A DNA stretch of 64,000 nucleotides from Pseudomonas sp. MN1F (GCF_009391885.1 NZ_VZII01000058.1:155761-219760), one strand, 5' to 3'. Positions 8,190-16,871 are shown, numbered from the stretch's first letter. Notes: generated from the letters alone by a model not told the origin. Translations and numbers: made by a program.

Positions 8190-10253
8190 ATGAGTTATCA
8201 GGTTCTTGCACGTAAATGGCGTCCGCGCTCGTTCCGCGAAATGGTCGGCCAGGCCCATGTGCTCAAGGCCTTGATCAATGCCTTGGACAACCAGCGCCTG
8301 CACCACGCCTACCTGTTCACCGGTACCCGGGGTGTGGGCAAGACTACCATTGCGCGGATCATCGCCAAATGCCTCAACTGCGAGACCGGCATTACGTCCA
8401 CGCCTTGTGGCACTTGCTCGGTATGCCGGGAGATCGACGAGGGCCGCTTCGTCGACCTGATCGAGATCGATGCGGCGAGCCGCACCAAGGTCGAAGACAC
8501 CCGTGAGCTGCTCGATAACGTGCAGTACGCACCGAGCCGTGGGCGCTTCAAGGTCTACCTGATCGACGAAGTGCACATGCTCTCTACTCACTCGTTCAAC
8601 GCCTTGCTCAAGACGCTGGAAGAGCCGCCGCCCTACGTCAAGTTCATCCTTGCCACCACCGACCCGCAGAAGCTGCCGGCCACCATCCTGTCGCGCTGCC
8701 TGCAGTTCTCGCTGAAGAACATGAGCCCGGAGCGGGTGGTCGAGCACCTGAGCCACGTGCTGCAGGCCGAAAATGTGCCGTTCGAGCCGGATGCCCTGTG
8801 GCTGCTCGGCCGTGCTGCCGACGGTTCGATGCGTGATGCCATGAGCCTGACTGACCAGGCCATCGCCTTCGGCGAGGGCAAGGTATTGGCGGCCGATGTG
8901 CGCGCCATGCTCGGCAGCCTCGATCATGGCCAGGTCTATGGCGTGCTGCAGGCGCTGCTCGAAGGGGATGCGCGGGCGCTGCTCGAAGCGGTGCGCAACC
9001 TTGCCGAACAGGGGCCGGACTGGAGCGGTGTGCTGGCCGAAATGCTCAACGTCCTGCACCGCGTGGCCATCGCCCAGGCACTGCCCGAGGCGGTGGACAA
9101 CGGCCAGGGCGATCGCGACCGGGTGCTGGCGCTGGCCTCGGCGTTGCCGGCCGAAGATGTGCAGTTCTACTACCAGATGGGCTTGATCGGCCGCCGCGAC
9201 CTGCCGTTGGCGCCAGACCCGCGGGGCGGTTTCGAAATGGTCCTGCTGCGCATGTTGGCGTTCCGCCCGGCAGATACCGACGATGCGCCGAAGCCGGTGC
9301 TAAAGCCAGTGGGGATCAGCCAGGCCACAGCTGATCCGGCAACCCCGGTGGCAGCACCAGCCGTTGCTGCCGAGGCGCCTGCCGCTGCGCCGGCGCAACC
9401 TGCACCCGTGGCACCGGCCCCGCAGGCCGAGGTCGCGCCGGTTATGGCACCGGCTCCTGAGCCAGAGCCTGAACCAGAGCCTGAACCAGAGCCTGAGCCA
9501 GAGCCCGAAGTTGTCGCGCCTGAGCCGGTGGCGGTGGAGGAGGTCATCGACCTGCCCTGGGAGGAGCCAGCTGCGCCGCCCGCGCCCGAGCCTGTAACTG
9601 CGCCAGCCCCAGCCCCGGTAGCTGCCGCGCAAAGCGCCCAGCCCGTCTACGACGAGCCACCCTTCGACCCGTCCGCCTACGCTTCGGCTGGTATGGATCG
9701 CGATGACGAGCCGCCAATGGATGAGGACTATTATGGTGGCGAAAGCGACCCGGTAGGCTTCAGTTATCTTGACGAGCTGGCCGAACACGTTGAGGAAGAA
9801 ACCCCTGTCGCCGCGCCCGAGCCGCTGCCAGCTGCCCAGCCGGCGACCGGCCTTGCCCTGCAATGGCTGGAATTATTCCCACAGTTGCCTGTGTCCGGCA
9901 TGACGGGCAACATCGCTGCAAACTGTACGTTGATGGCCGCTGATGGTGATGACTGGCTGCTGCACCTGGACCCAGGCCAGGGCGCGCTGTTCAACTCCAC
10001 CCAGCAGCGCCGGCTGAACGAGGCGCTCAACCAGCACCTGGGGCGCACCTTGAACCTGCGGATCGAGCTGATTCGCCCCGAGCAGGAAACCCCGGCCCAG
10101 GCAGCGTCGCGCAAGCGTGCCGAGCGCCAGCAGGGCGCCGTACTGTCGATCGAGCAGGATCCGTTGATCCAGCAGATGATCAAGCAGTTCGGTGCCACGG
10201 TGCGACAGGATACTATTGAGCCTGTAGACGCCCTGGTCAGCCAGGGCCAGTAA
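8190..10253 (+). CDS. dnaX: DNA polymerase III subunits gamma/tau
   Basis: DnaX is the clamp-loader ATPase that also links the replicase cores and the DnaB helicase. The N-terminus MSYQVLARKWRPRSFREMVG is diagnostic. Walker A GTRGVGKTT is at residues 45-53, a zinc module has four Cys between about residues 64 and 82, and the DEVHMLS Walker B and SRC sensor follow. A Pro/Ala/Glu-rich linker occupies about residues 365-530, including a run of Pro-Glu dipeptides. The tau C-terminal domain follows. I see no A-rich slippery heptamer near the gamma/tau boundary, so whether gamma is made is open. ebfC lies 63 bases downstream, the usual partner order. Confidence 0.96.
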   Translation: MSYQVLARKWRPRSFREMVGQAHVLKALINALDNQRLHHAYLFTGTRGVGKTTIARIIAKCLNCETGITSTPCGTCSVCREIDEGRFVDLIEIDAASRTKVEDTRELLDNVQYAPSRGRFKVYLIDEVHMLSTHSFNALLKTLEEPPPYVKFILATTDPQKLPATILSRCLQFSLKNMSPERVVEHLSHVLQAENVPFEPDALWLLGRAADGSMRDAMSLTDQAIAFGEGKVLAADVRAMLGSLDHGQVYGVLQALLEGDARALLEAVRNLAEQGPDWSGVLAEMLNVLHRVAIAQALPEAVDNGQGDRDRVLALASALPAEDVQFYYQMGLIGRRDLPLAPDPRGGFEMVLLRMLAFRPADTDDAPKPVLKPVGISQATADPATPVAAPAVAAEAPAAAPAQPAPVAPAPQAEVAPVMAPAPEPEPEPEPEPEPEPEPEVVAPEPVAVEEVIDLPWEEPAAPPAPEPVTAPAPAPVAAAQSAQPVYDEPPFDPSAYASAGMDRDDEPPMDEDYYGGESDPVGFSYLDELAEHVEEETPVAAPEPLPAAQPATGLALQWLELFPQLPVSGMTGNIAANCTLMAADGDDWLLHLDPGQGALFNSTQQRRLNEALNQHLGRTLNLRIELIRPEQETPAQAASRKRAERQQGAVLSIEQDPLIQQMIKQFGATVRQDTIEPVDALVSQGQ
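9459..9511 (+). repeat. Pro-Glu dipeptide repeat inside dnaX
   Basis: About four copies of a 12-base unit close to GAGCCTGAACCA encode a (Pro-Glu)n run of roughly eight dipeptides in the tau linker. Near-identical tandem units of this kind can change length by slippage without breaking the frame. Confidence 0.7.
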
Positions 10254-10316
10254 TCGATAACCATGCGGCCGGCCCCTCGCCGGGCCGCATCACATGACCC
10301 AATCGAGGTATACCCC

Positions 10317-10652
10317 ATGATGAAAGGTGGCATGGCTGGCCTGATGAAGCAGGCCCAGCAAATGCAGGAAAAGATGCAGAAGATGCAGGAAGAGCTGGCC
10401 AACGCCGAAGTCACCGGCCAGTCTGGTGGCGGCCTGGTGAGCGTGGTGATGACCGGTCGTCACGACGTCAAGCGTGTCAGCATCGACCAGAGCCTGATGT
10501 CGACCGACGAAGACGACAAGGAAGTGCTGGAAGACCTGATCGCCGCTGCGCTGAACGATGCCGTACGCAAGATCGAGCAGAATAGCCAGGACAAGATGGG
10601 CAACATGACCGCTGGCATGCAATTGCCACCGGGCTTCAAGATGCCGTTCTAA
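10317..10652 (+). CDS. ebfC: YbaB/EbfC family nucleoid-associated protein
   Basis: This small DNA-binding protein coats the nucleoid. The 111-residue product MMKGGMAGLMKQAQQMQEKM shows the Met/Gln-rich N-terminal helix and the central beta-sheet segment GGLVSVVMTGRHDVKRVSID typical of the family, with the C-terminal PPGFKMPF tail. Two ATG codons are adjacent; the first is used here, with GAGG about 10 bases upstream. It follows dnaX closely and is closed by a strong terminator. In most proteobacteria recR comes next; here two other genes intervene. Confidence 0.95.
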   Translation: MMKGGMAGLMKQAQQMQEKMQKMQEELANAEVTGQSGGGLVSVVMTGRHDVKRVSIDQSLMSTDEDDKEVLEDLIAAALNDAVRKIEQNSQDKMGNMTAGMQLPPGFKMPF

Positions 10653-10672
10653 GGCATCGGCACGTTCAAGAG

Positions 10673-10704
10673 GCCGCCGCTGGGTATCCAGCGGCGGCTT
10701 TTTT
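10673..10704 (+). terminator. Strong intrinsic terminator after ebfC
   Basis: An 11-bp perfect GC-rich stem (GCCGCCGCTGG / CCAGCGGCGGC) with a GTAT loop is followed by TTTTTT. It ends the dnaX-ebfC transcript and so separates it from recR. Confidence 0.92.
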
Positions 10705-10737
10705 ATTTGAATGATTGAATAATTAAAAGTTGCTCTC

Positions 10738-11532
10738 TCAAGCGCCTTTTGACAGTTCCACCGAGCGTCGATGCGCGGCAGAAGTTGCCTGCTCCAGTAA
10801 TGCCCGCAGCTTGCGCTGGCTTTCAAATACTTCAATGGCCGCAGCGGTAGTGCCATTGGGTGAAGTTACCGCGACGCGCAGTTCGATGAAATCGGCATGT
10901 GCCTGATGTTGCAAAGTTGCTGCGCCGAACGCAGTTTGCGCCGCCAGGTTGCGTGCCAGTTCAGGGTTCAGCCCCAACTTCACACCTGCCTCGGCAAGTG
11001 CCTCGCTGAACAAGTGGTAATACGCCGGGCCGCTGCCGCTGATGGCTGTGACCGCATCCAGTTGCTGTTCCTCATCCACCCAGTATGCCGCGCCAACTGC
11101 CTCGAACAGGCGGCCAATCACCGCCTTGCGCGCGGCATCGAGCTGCGCACCTGCATACAGCCCGGTGCAACCGGCTCCCAGCAGTACCGGAGTATTAGGC
11201 ATGGCCCGCACCACCGGGCAGCGCTGGCCGACGGCGTCGCTCAGGCTGGCCTGGGTGACGCCCGCAGCCACCGAAACCACGGTCGCCTGGCTGCACTGTC
11301 GATCACTTAGTCCGGCCAGCGCGCTGCTGGCGTAAGCGGGCTTGACCGCGAGCACGATCAGTTCGAATGCCTGGTCAGTGGGTACATCCTGCAGTCGGGC
11401 GTAGCGGCCTGCTGCGGCGTCGGCGCTCAGCCCAGGGTCGACGATGCTTAACCGTTCGACCAGCCCGCCCTTGAGCCAGGCATCGCCCAGCGCGCCGCCC
11501 ATGCGCCCATAACCGATGAAAAGCACGTTCAT
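10738..11532 (-). CDS. Pyrroline-5-carboxylate reductase family protein (ProC-like)
   Basis: ProC reduces 1-pyrroline-5-carboxylate to proline with NAD(P)H; paralogues act on related cyclic imines. The 264-residue product has the N-terminal Rossmann motif VLFIGYGRMGGALG, the VLAVKP segment, MPNTPVLLGAGCTGLY, and the C-terminal signature ISGSGPAYYHLFSEALAEAG followed by VTSPNGTTAAAIEVFE. The start is the ATG giving MNVLFIGYG; an open 38-codon extension upstream looks non-coding. It diverges from the MHS transporter across a palindrome-rich region, so the two are probably co-regulated. It is likely a second ProC with a catabolic or imine-related role rather than the biosynthetic copy. That is inferred from context. 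Confidence 0.88.
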   Translation of the reverse strand: MNVLFIGYGRMGGALGDAWLKGGLVERLSIVDPGLSADAAAGRYARLQDVPTDQAFELIVLAVKPAYASSALAGLSDRQCSQATVVSVAAGVTQASLSDAVGQRCPVVRAMPNTPVLLGAGCTGLYAGAQLDAARKAVIGRLFEAVGAAYWVDEEQQLDAVTAISGSGPAYYHLFSEALAEAGVKLGLNPELARNLAAQTAFGAATLQHQAHADFIELRVAVTSPNGTTAAAIEVFESQRKLRALLEQATSAAHRRSVELSKGA

Positions 11533-11594
11533 TGAATGCCTCGCGTTGTGTTTGTTGTTTTCTCGTTTTTTAGAGTAAGGGCTTTTTCGATAAA

Positions 11595-11835
11595 GGTGCA
11601 ACCGGGTGCAACTCAAAAAACACCACGAAGTGGCGTGTACCGACAAGCGACTCTGTGACTAATGAGTCATCAATGCACCCTTTTGGTGATTTAGGGTATT
11701 TCTGCGGTTTGATTGAATCAAAACAGGGCATTTTCGTATTTATTTCTTAATCTTTAAAGATTAATCGTTTAATCACGGTTGCACCTTTTTTGAAAGTTTG
11801 AATAAGATTCGCTCGCAACGGTGCAACCCGGTTGC
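11595..11835. promoter_or_regulatory. Palindrome-rich divergent promoter region with GGTGCAACC repeats
   Basis: Between the proC-like gene and the transporter, GGTGCAAC occurs at 11595 and again at 11605, exactly 10 bp apart. Its reverse complement GGTTGCACC is at 11777-11785. GGTGCAACC followed by GGTTGC is at 11820-11835. The region also holds an 18-bp perfect palindrome, TTAATCTTTAAAGATTAA (11747-11764), and TTTGATT-G-AATCAAA (11708-11722). This pattern suggests binding sites for a regulator that controls both genes. No regulator gene is adjacent. Confidence 0.55.
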
Positions 11836-11894
11836 TCTTTTGCGCCAATTCACACGGTGCTCGCCGACATAACATCAAAAAAACGGAGACTCGA

Positions 11895-13208
11895 ATGACG
11901 CCTTCCAGTGCAACCCCCTCTGCAACCCAGGGGCGTGGCCGAGCCTTGGTCGCCAGCCTTACCGGCAGCTCCATCGAATGGTTCGACTATTTCCTCTACG
12001 GCACCGCCGCCGCCCTGGTATTCAACAAGCTGTTCTTCCCCAGCTTCGACCCGGTAGTCGGGCTGCTGCTGGCTTACCTGTCGTTTTCCCTGACCTTCTT
12101 CGTGCGGCCCATCGGTGGTGTGCTGTTTGCCCACATCGGCGACCGCATCGGGCGCAAGAAGACCCTGGTCATCACCTTGTCGCTGATGGGGGGCGCAACC
12201 GTGCTGATCGGCTGCCTGCCCACCTATGAACACATCGGTGTGTGGGCGCCGGTGCTGCTGATCACCCTGCGCGTGATCCAGGGCCTGGGTATCGGTGGTG
12301 AATGGGGTGGTGCGCTGCTGCTGGCCTATGAATATGCGCCGGCCAATCGTAAAGGCCTGTTCGGTAGCGTGCCGCAGGTCGGCGTGACCGTCGGCATGTT
12401 GCTGGCGACCATGGCCGTGAGCCTGATGGCCATGCTGCCGGACGAGCAGTTCATGAGCTGGGGCTGGCGCGTGCCGTTCGTGCTCAGCGCCGGGCTGGTG
12501 TTCCTGGGCTTGTGGATCCGCCACGGTCTGGACGAAACGCCGGCGTTCAAAGAAGCCAAGGCTTCCGGCAACGTGGCGAAAATGCCACTGGTCGAAACCT
12601 TGCGTGACCACTGGCGCGAAGTGCTGATTGCCGCTGGCCTGAAAGTGGTGGAAACGGCGCCGTTCTATATTTTCTCGACCTTCGTGGTCAGCTACGCGGT
12701 CACCACGCTGGGCTACGACAAGGTCAGCACCCTCAACGCAGTGATGGTCGGCGCGGCGGTTGCCTCGCTGATGATCCCGGCCATGGGCTGGCTGTCGGAC
12801 AAGGTCGGGCGCAAGGCGGTGTACATTGCCGGCATCCTGCTGATCGCCGCGTTCATCGTGCCGTACTTCAAATTGCTCGACACTCGTACCACCTGGGGCC
12901 TGATGCTGGCGACGGTGATCGCCTTCGGCGTGCTGTGGGCGCCGGTTACCGCGGTGCTTGGCACCATGAGTTCGGAAATCTTCTCCACCCGGGTGCGCTA
13001 CACCGGCATCACCCTGGGCTATCAGCTGGGCGCTGCCCTGGCCGGCGGTACCGCGCCGTTGATTGCCACCTTCCTGCTCAGCCGCTACAACGGCAGCTGG
13101 CAACCGGTGGCGTTGTACCTGCTGGCGACGGTGGCCATCTCACTGGTGGCGGTGCTGGCCGTGCGTTCGGGCAAGGGTGAAAAGCCTGGCAATCCCGCGT
13201 TGATTTGA
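11895..13208 (+). CDS. MHS-family metabolite:H+ symporter (MFS)
   Basis: This is a 437-residue, 12-helix major facilitator of the metabolite/H+ symport group (relatives of ProP, ShiA and KgtP). Diagnostic segments are GSSIEWFDYFLYGTAAALVF in helix 1, the loop FAHIGDRIGRKKTLV, GLGIGGEWGGA, and the second loop GWLSDKVGRKAVY. GGAG lies 7 bases before the ATG; 21 upstream in-frame codons look non-coding. It pairs divergently with the proC-like gene, so the substrate may be proline, a betaine or an imino acid. That is inferred only from context; the family also moves dicarboxylates and shikimate. Confidence 0.9.
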   Translation: MTPSSATPSATQGRGRALVASLTGSSIEWFDYFLYGTAAALVFNKLFFPSFDPVVGLLLAYLSFSLTFFVRPIGGVLFAHIGDRIGRKKTLVITLSLMGGATVLIGCLPTYEHIGVWAPVLLITLRVIQGLGIGGEWGGALLLAYEYAPANRKGLFGSVPQVGVTVGMLLATMAVSLMAMLPDEQFMSWGWRVPFVLSAGLVFLGLWIRHGLDETPAFKEAKASGNVAKMPLVETLRDHWREVLIAAGLKVVETAPFYIFSTFVVSYAVTTLGYDKVSTLNAVMVGAAVASLMIPAMGWLSDKVGRKAVYIAGILLIAAFIVPYFKLLDTRTTWGLMLATVIAFGVLWAPVTAVLGTMSSEIFSTRVRYTGITLGYQLGAALAGGTAPLIATFLLSRYNGSWQPVALYLLATVAISLVAVLAVRSGKGEKPGNPALI

Positions 13209-13234
13209 CGCAACAGGCACTGGTGGGTATAAAC
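13206..13234 (+). promoter_or_regulatory. Sigma-70 promoter for recR
   Basis: TTGACG (13206-13211) and TATAAA (13229-13234) are separated by exactly 17 bp, overlapping the stop of the transporter gene. This would give recR its own promoter about 30 bases upstream of the ATG, independent of the dnaX operon and of the transporter. Confidence 0.7.
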
Positions 13235-13264
13235 CGGCTCTTATTGATTTGTCAGGCCTTACCC

Positions 13265-13867
13265 ATGAGCTTCAGCCCCCTGATCCGCCAACTGATCGAC
13301 GCCCTGCGCACCCTCCCGGGCGTCGGCCAGAAAACCGCCCAGCGCATGGCCCTGCAGCTGCTCGAGCGTGACCGCAGCGGCGGCCTGCGCCTGGCCCAGG
13401 CGTTGAGCCAGGCCATGGAAGGGGTAGGGCATTGCCGCCAGTGCCGGACCCTGACCGAGCAGGAGCTGTGCCCGCAGTGCAGCGACCCGCGCCGTGACGA
13501 CACGCAGCTGTGCGTGGTGGAAGGGCCGATGGATGTGTATGCGGTGGAGCAGACCGGCTATCGCGGGCGTTACTTCGTGCTCAAGGGGCACTTGTCGCCG
13601 CTCGATGGCCTGGGGCCTGAGGCAATCGGTGTGCCGCAGCTGATGGCACGGATCGAGGAGCAGGGCAGCTTCACCGAGGTGATCCTGGCGACCAACCCGA
13701 CCGTGGAAGGTGAAGCGACGGCGCATTACATCGCCCAGTTGCTGAACGAGAAAGGGCTGGTGGCGTCGCGGATTGCCCATGGCGTGCCGCTGGGCGGCGA
13801 GCTGGAGCTGGTCGATGGCGGCACCCTGGCCCATGCCTTTGCCGGGCGCAAGCCGATCTCGCTGTAA
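13265..13867 (+). CDS. recR: Recombination mediator protein RecR
   Basis: RecR works with RecF and RecO to load RecA on gapped DNA. The 200-residue product has the N-terminal helix-hairpin-helix (LRTLPGVGQKTAQRMALQLL), a Cys4 zinc finger (CRQCRTLTEQELCPQC), and a Toprim domain (LCVVEGPMDVYAVEQTGYRG ... ATNPTVEGEATAHYI). The start MSFSPLIRQLIDAL matches the family; the open frame upstream does not. It is separated from its usual partners dnaX-ebfC by the proC-like and MHS genes, and a sigma-70 promoter precedes it. Confidence 0.96.
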   Translation: MSFSPLIRQLIDALRTLPGVGQKTAQRMALQLLERDRSGGLRLAQALSQAMEGVGHCRQCRTLTEQELCPQCSDPRRDDTQLCVVEGPMDVYAVEQTGYRGRYFVLKGHLSPLDGLGPEAIGVPQLMARIEEQGSFTEVILATNPTVEGEATAHYIAQLLNEKGLVASRIAHGVPLGGELELVDGGTLAHAFAGRKPISL

Positions 13868-13869
13868 TT

Positions 13870-13896
13870 GGCTGGGGCTGCACAGCGGCCCCAGCC
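13870..13896. terminator. Hairpin between convergent recR and apt
   Basis: GGCTGGGGC (13870-13878) pairs perfectly with GCCCCAGCC (13888-13896). It lies in the 35 bases between two convergent stop codons, so it may act as a bidirectional terminator, although it lacks a T-run. Confidence 0.6.
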
Positions 13897-13902
13897 AGCA
13901 AC

Positions 13903-14451
13903 TCAGTATTCGCTCAGGGTAAACTCGGTCAGGCAGAAGGTCGGCACTCCGGCTGCCTGCAGCCGGCGCGAGCCATCCAGCTCCGGCAGGTCGATGATCG
14001 CCGCCGCCTCGAACACCTGTGCCCCGGTGCGACGCACCAGGTTGGCAGCGGCCAGCAGGGTGCCGCCGGTGGCAATCAGGTCATCGAAGATCAATACCGA
14101 ATCGCCTTCGCACAGGCTGTCGGCATGCACTTCCAGGAAGGCTTCGCCGTATTCGGTCTGGTAGCCCTCGCTCAATACGTCAGCCGGCAGCTTGCCCTGC
14201 TTGCGGAACAGGATCAGCGGCTTGTTCAGCTGGTGGGCGATGATCGAGCCAATCAGGAAACCACGCGCGTCCATGGCGCCGATGTGGCTGAACTCAGCCT
14301 CGACGTAACGTTCGATGAACTGGTCGGCCACATAGCGCAGCCCGCGCGGCGACTGGAACAGCGGGGTGATGTCGCGGAAGATCACGCCGGGCTTGGGGAA
14401 GTCCACTACCGGGCGGATCAGGGCTTTGAGGTCGAAGGCGTCGCTGTGCAT
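13903..14451 (-). CDS. apt: Adenine phosphoribosyltransferase
   Basis: Apt salvages adenine to AMP using PRPP. The 182-residue product shows VVDFPKPGVIFRDITPLFQS near the N-terminus. The PRPP loop VLIFDDLIATGGTLLAA is at about residues 120-136, and the dimer-interface segment FRKQGKLPADV is also present. The ATG giving MHSDAFDLK is chosen over one 11 codons upstream because family members begin close to this position. It is convergent with recR and lies 55 bases downstream of anr on the same strand. Confidence 0.95.
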   Translation of the reverse strand: MHSDAFDLKALIRPVVDFPKPGVIFRDITPLFQSPRGLRYVADQFIERYVEAEFSHIGAMDARGFLIGSIIAHQLNKPLILFRKQGKLPADVLSEGYQTEYGEAFLEVHADSLCEGDSVLIFDDLIATGGTLLAAANLVRRTGAQVFEAAAIIDLPELDGSRRLQAAGVPTFCLTEFTLSEY

Positions 14452-14506
14452 TGTTGCGGGTATCCTGGGAAAACGAATGCCCAAGTATACCCGCTAAACG
14501 TCGGCC

Positions 14507-15241
14507 TCAGGCCTCGATTGCACCACCGGCCAGCGCGCATAGCTGGATCGGGTCGAGGATGTGCACTTCCTTGCCTTCGGCGCGGATCAGGCCGTTCTGC
14601 TGGAAGCGGGTGAACACCCGCGACACGGTTTCCACCGCCAGGCCCAGGTAGTTGCCGATCTCATTGCGCGACATGCTCAGGCGGAACTGGTTGGCCGAGT
14701 AACCACGGGCGCGGAAGCGTGCGGACAGGTTGACCAGGAAGGTGGCGATGCGTTCGTCGGCGGTCTTCTTCGACAGCAGCAGCATCATCTGCTGATCGTC
14801 GCGAATTTCGCGGCTCATCACCCGCATCAGCTGGCGCCGCAACTGTGGCAGTTGGACCGAGAGCTCATCGAGGCGCTCGAAGGGGATTTCACAGACCGAG
14901 GTGGTTTCCTGGGCCTGGGCCGACACCGGGTAGGCTTCGGTGTCCATGCCGGACAGGCCGACCAGCTCGCTGGGCAGGTGGAAGCCGGTGATCTGCTCTT
15001 CACCGCTGTCGCTCAGGCTGAAGGTCTTGAGGGCGCCGGAACGTACGGCATAAACCGAGCCGAAATTGTCACCCTGGCGGAACAGGAACTCGCCTTTTTT
15101 CAGCGGGCGCCCGCGTTTGACGATTTCATCCAGTGCATCCATGTCTTCCAGGTTGAGCGAAAGAGGCAGGCACAGGGGGGCCAGGCTGCAGTCCTTGCAA
15201 TGGGCCTGGTTGTGGGCGCGCAGTTTGACTGGCTCGGACAT
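14507..15241 (-). CDS. anr: Oxygen-sensing transcription regulator Anr (FNR family)
   Basis: Anr is the pseudomonad FNR: a 4Fe-4S dimer that binds TTGAT-N4-ATCAA sites at low oxygen. The 244-residue product has the N-terminal cluster Cys pattern HCKDCSLAPLC (CX2CX5C) plus the fourth Cys in TSVCEIPFE. The cyclic-nucleotide-type beta roll follows, then the C-terminal helix-turn-helix MSRNEIGNYLGLAVETVSRV. The start MSEPVKLRAHNQ is preferred; 55 more codons are open upstream but look non-coding. Its probable targets lie beside it: hemN, and the cbb3 genes further along, carry matching boxes. Confidence 0.96.
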   Translation of the reverse strand: MSEPVKLRAHNQAHCKDCSLAPLCLPLSLNLEDMDALDEIVKRGRPLKKGEFLFRQGDNFGSVYAVRSGALKTFSLSDSGEEQITGFHLPSELVGLSGMDTEAYPVSAQAQETTSVCEIPFERLDELSVQLPQLRRQLMRVMSREIRDDQQMMLLLSKKTADERIATFLVNLSARFRARGYSANQFRLSMSRNEIGNYLGLAVETVSRVFTRFQQNGLIRAEGKEVHILDPIQLCALAGGAIEA

Positions 15242-15426
15242 TTGAATCGATCCTTGTGGGAAAGCACACATAAGTCGTAAGGGTAACTCACGACGAGGGT
15301 GTAGGCCAGTCTGCGCTACTTTGAAGCGAACTGGCGAAACCCCGGCGGGAAAATGCCGGGAGTCCTTGTCAGCCCATAGTGTGCCAGCCCCAGGGGGCAT
15401 GTCCATGTGGTCGATTGACTCCGTAA

Positions 15427-16809
15427 TCAGATAACCCGCGAGAAGCGCTGGCGGTTATGCATCGCCAGGTAGGCATCGAACACCATGCACACCGAGCGCG
15501 CCAGCAGGCGCCCGGCCGGGAGGATGCGGATGCCCTTGTCGTCCAGGCTGATCAGGCCATCGCGCTGCATGGTCTGCAGTTCTGGCCAGAGATCGTTGAA
15601 ATAGCCACGAAAATCGACGGTGAAAGCCTCCTCGATCGGCTCGAAGTCCAGTTCGAAATGGCAGATGAGCTGCTGGATCACGGCCCGCCGCAGGCGGTCG
15701 TCGTGGTTGCAGACCAGCCCACGCTGGGTCGCCAGCTGGGCGTTGGACAGGGTGTCCTGGTAGGTAGTGAGGTCGCTGCTGTTCTGGCAGTAGAGGTCGC
15801 CGATCTGGCTGATCGCCGATACCCCCAGGCCGATCAGGTCGCAATGACCGTGGGTGGTGTAACCCTGGAAGTTGCGCTGCAGAGTGCCTTCTTCCTGGGC
15901 GATCGCCAGTTCGTCGTCGGGCAGGGCGAAATGGTCCATGCCGATGTAGCGGTAGCCGGCGGCAGTCAGCTGTTCGATGGTGTTGTGCAGCATCTCGAGC
16001 TTCGCCGCCGGCGCCGGCAGGTCATTGCTGTCGATGCGCCGCTGGGGCATGAAGCGCTCGGGCAGGTGGGCGTAGTTGAACACCGAGAGGCGGTCGGGTT
16101 GCAGGCGGATCACTTCGTCGACGGTGCGGGCAAAACCTTCCACGGTCTGTTTGGGCAGGCCGTAGATCAGGTCGAGGTTGATCGAGCGGAACTGCAGGGT
16201 GCGCGCGGCCTCGATCAGGGTGCGGGTCTGCTCCAGGCTCTGCAGGCGGTTGACTGCACGCTGCACGGCCGGGTCGAGGTCCTGCACGCCGAGGCTGACG
16301 CGGTTGAAGCCCAGCTCACGGAGCAGGCCCATGGTCGACCAGTCGGCTTCGCGCGGGTCGATCTCGATGCCGTAGTCGCCGGAATCGTCATCCAGCAGGT
16401 TGAAGTGCTGGCGCAGGGTGGCCATCAGCTGGCGCAGTTCGACATGGCTGAGGAAGGTCGGTGTGCCGCCGCCAAAATGCAGCTGCTCAACGCGCTGTTT
16501 AGGGTCCAGGTGGCAGGCGATCAGCTGGATCTCCTGCTCCAGGCGCTGCAGGTAAGGTGCGGCGCGGCCGCGGTCCTTGGTGATGACCTTGTTGCAGGCG
16601 CAGTAGTAGCAGATGTTGGCGCAGAACGGCACGTGCACGTACAGCGACAGCGGGCGCACGGCCCGGCGGCTCTCGCGCAGGGCGTGGAGCAGGTCGAACG
16701 AGCCTACCTCGCTGTGCAGTTGCACGGCGGTCGGGTAGGAGGTGTAGCGTGGGCCGGCGAGATCGTAACGGCGGATCAGGTCGGCATCCCAACGTAGGTC
16801 GGCGAGCAT
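15427..16809 (-). CDS. hemN: Oxygen-independent coproporphyrinogen III oxidase
   Basis: HemN is a radical-SAM enzyme that decarboxylates coproporphyrinogen III to protoporphyrinogen IX without oxygen, sustaining haem synthesis for the cbb3 oxidases under low oxygen. The 460-residue product carries the cluster motif VPFCANICYYCACNK (CX3CX2C, plus the extra Cys typical of true HemN), HFGGGTPTFLS, and the C-terminal HemN domain. The N-terminus LIRRYDLAGPRYTSYPTA is classic HemN rather than HemW. A perfect Anr box lies 63-76 bases upstream of the start. Confidence 0.97.
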   Translation of the reverse strand: MLADLRWDADLIRRYDLAGPRYTSYPTAVQLHSEVGSFDLLHALRESRRAVRPLSLYVHVPFCANICYYCACNKVITKDRGRAAPYLQRLEQEIQLIACHLDPKQRVEQLHFGGGTPTFLSHVELRQLMATLRQHFNLLDDDSGDYGIEIDPREADWSTMGLLRELGFNRVSLGVQDLDPAVQRAVNRLQSLEQTRTLIEAARTLQFRSINLDLIYGLPKQTVEGFARTVDEVIRLQPDRLSVFNYAHLPERFMPQRRIDSNDLPAPAAKLEMLHNTIEQLTAAGYRYIGMDHFALPDDELAIAQEEGTLQRNFQGYTTHGHCDLIGLGVSAISQIGDLYCQNSSDLTTYQDTLSNAQLATQRGLVCNHDDRLRRAVIQQLICHFELDFEPIEEAFTVDFRGYFNDLWPELQTMQRDGLISLDDKGIRILPAGRLLARSVCMVFDAYLAMHNRQRFSRVI

Positions 16810-16871
16810 GTGGGCGGTCCCCGGATGATGCAGCAGTGTCCGGAGTCTATGGCCGTCTGTAGGAAACTGTG

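Noticed and set aside
11709..11721. TTGAT ... ATCAA resembling an Anr box between the proC-like gene and the transporter
   Set aside because: The spacer is 3 bases instead of 4; it is better read as a plain palindrome.
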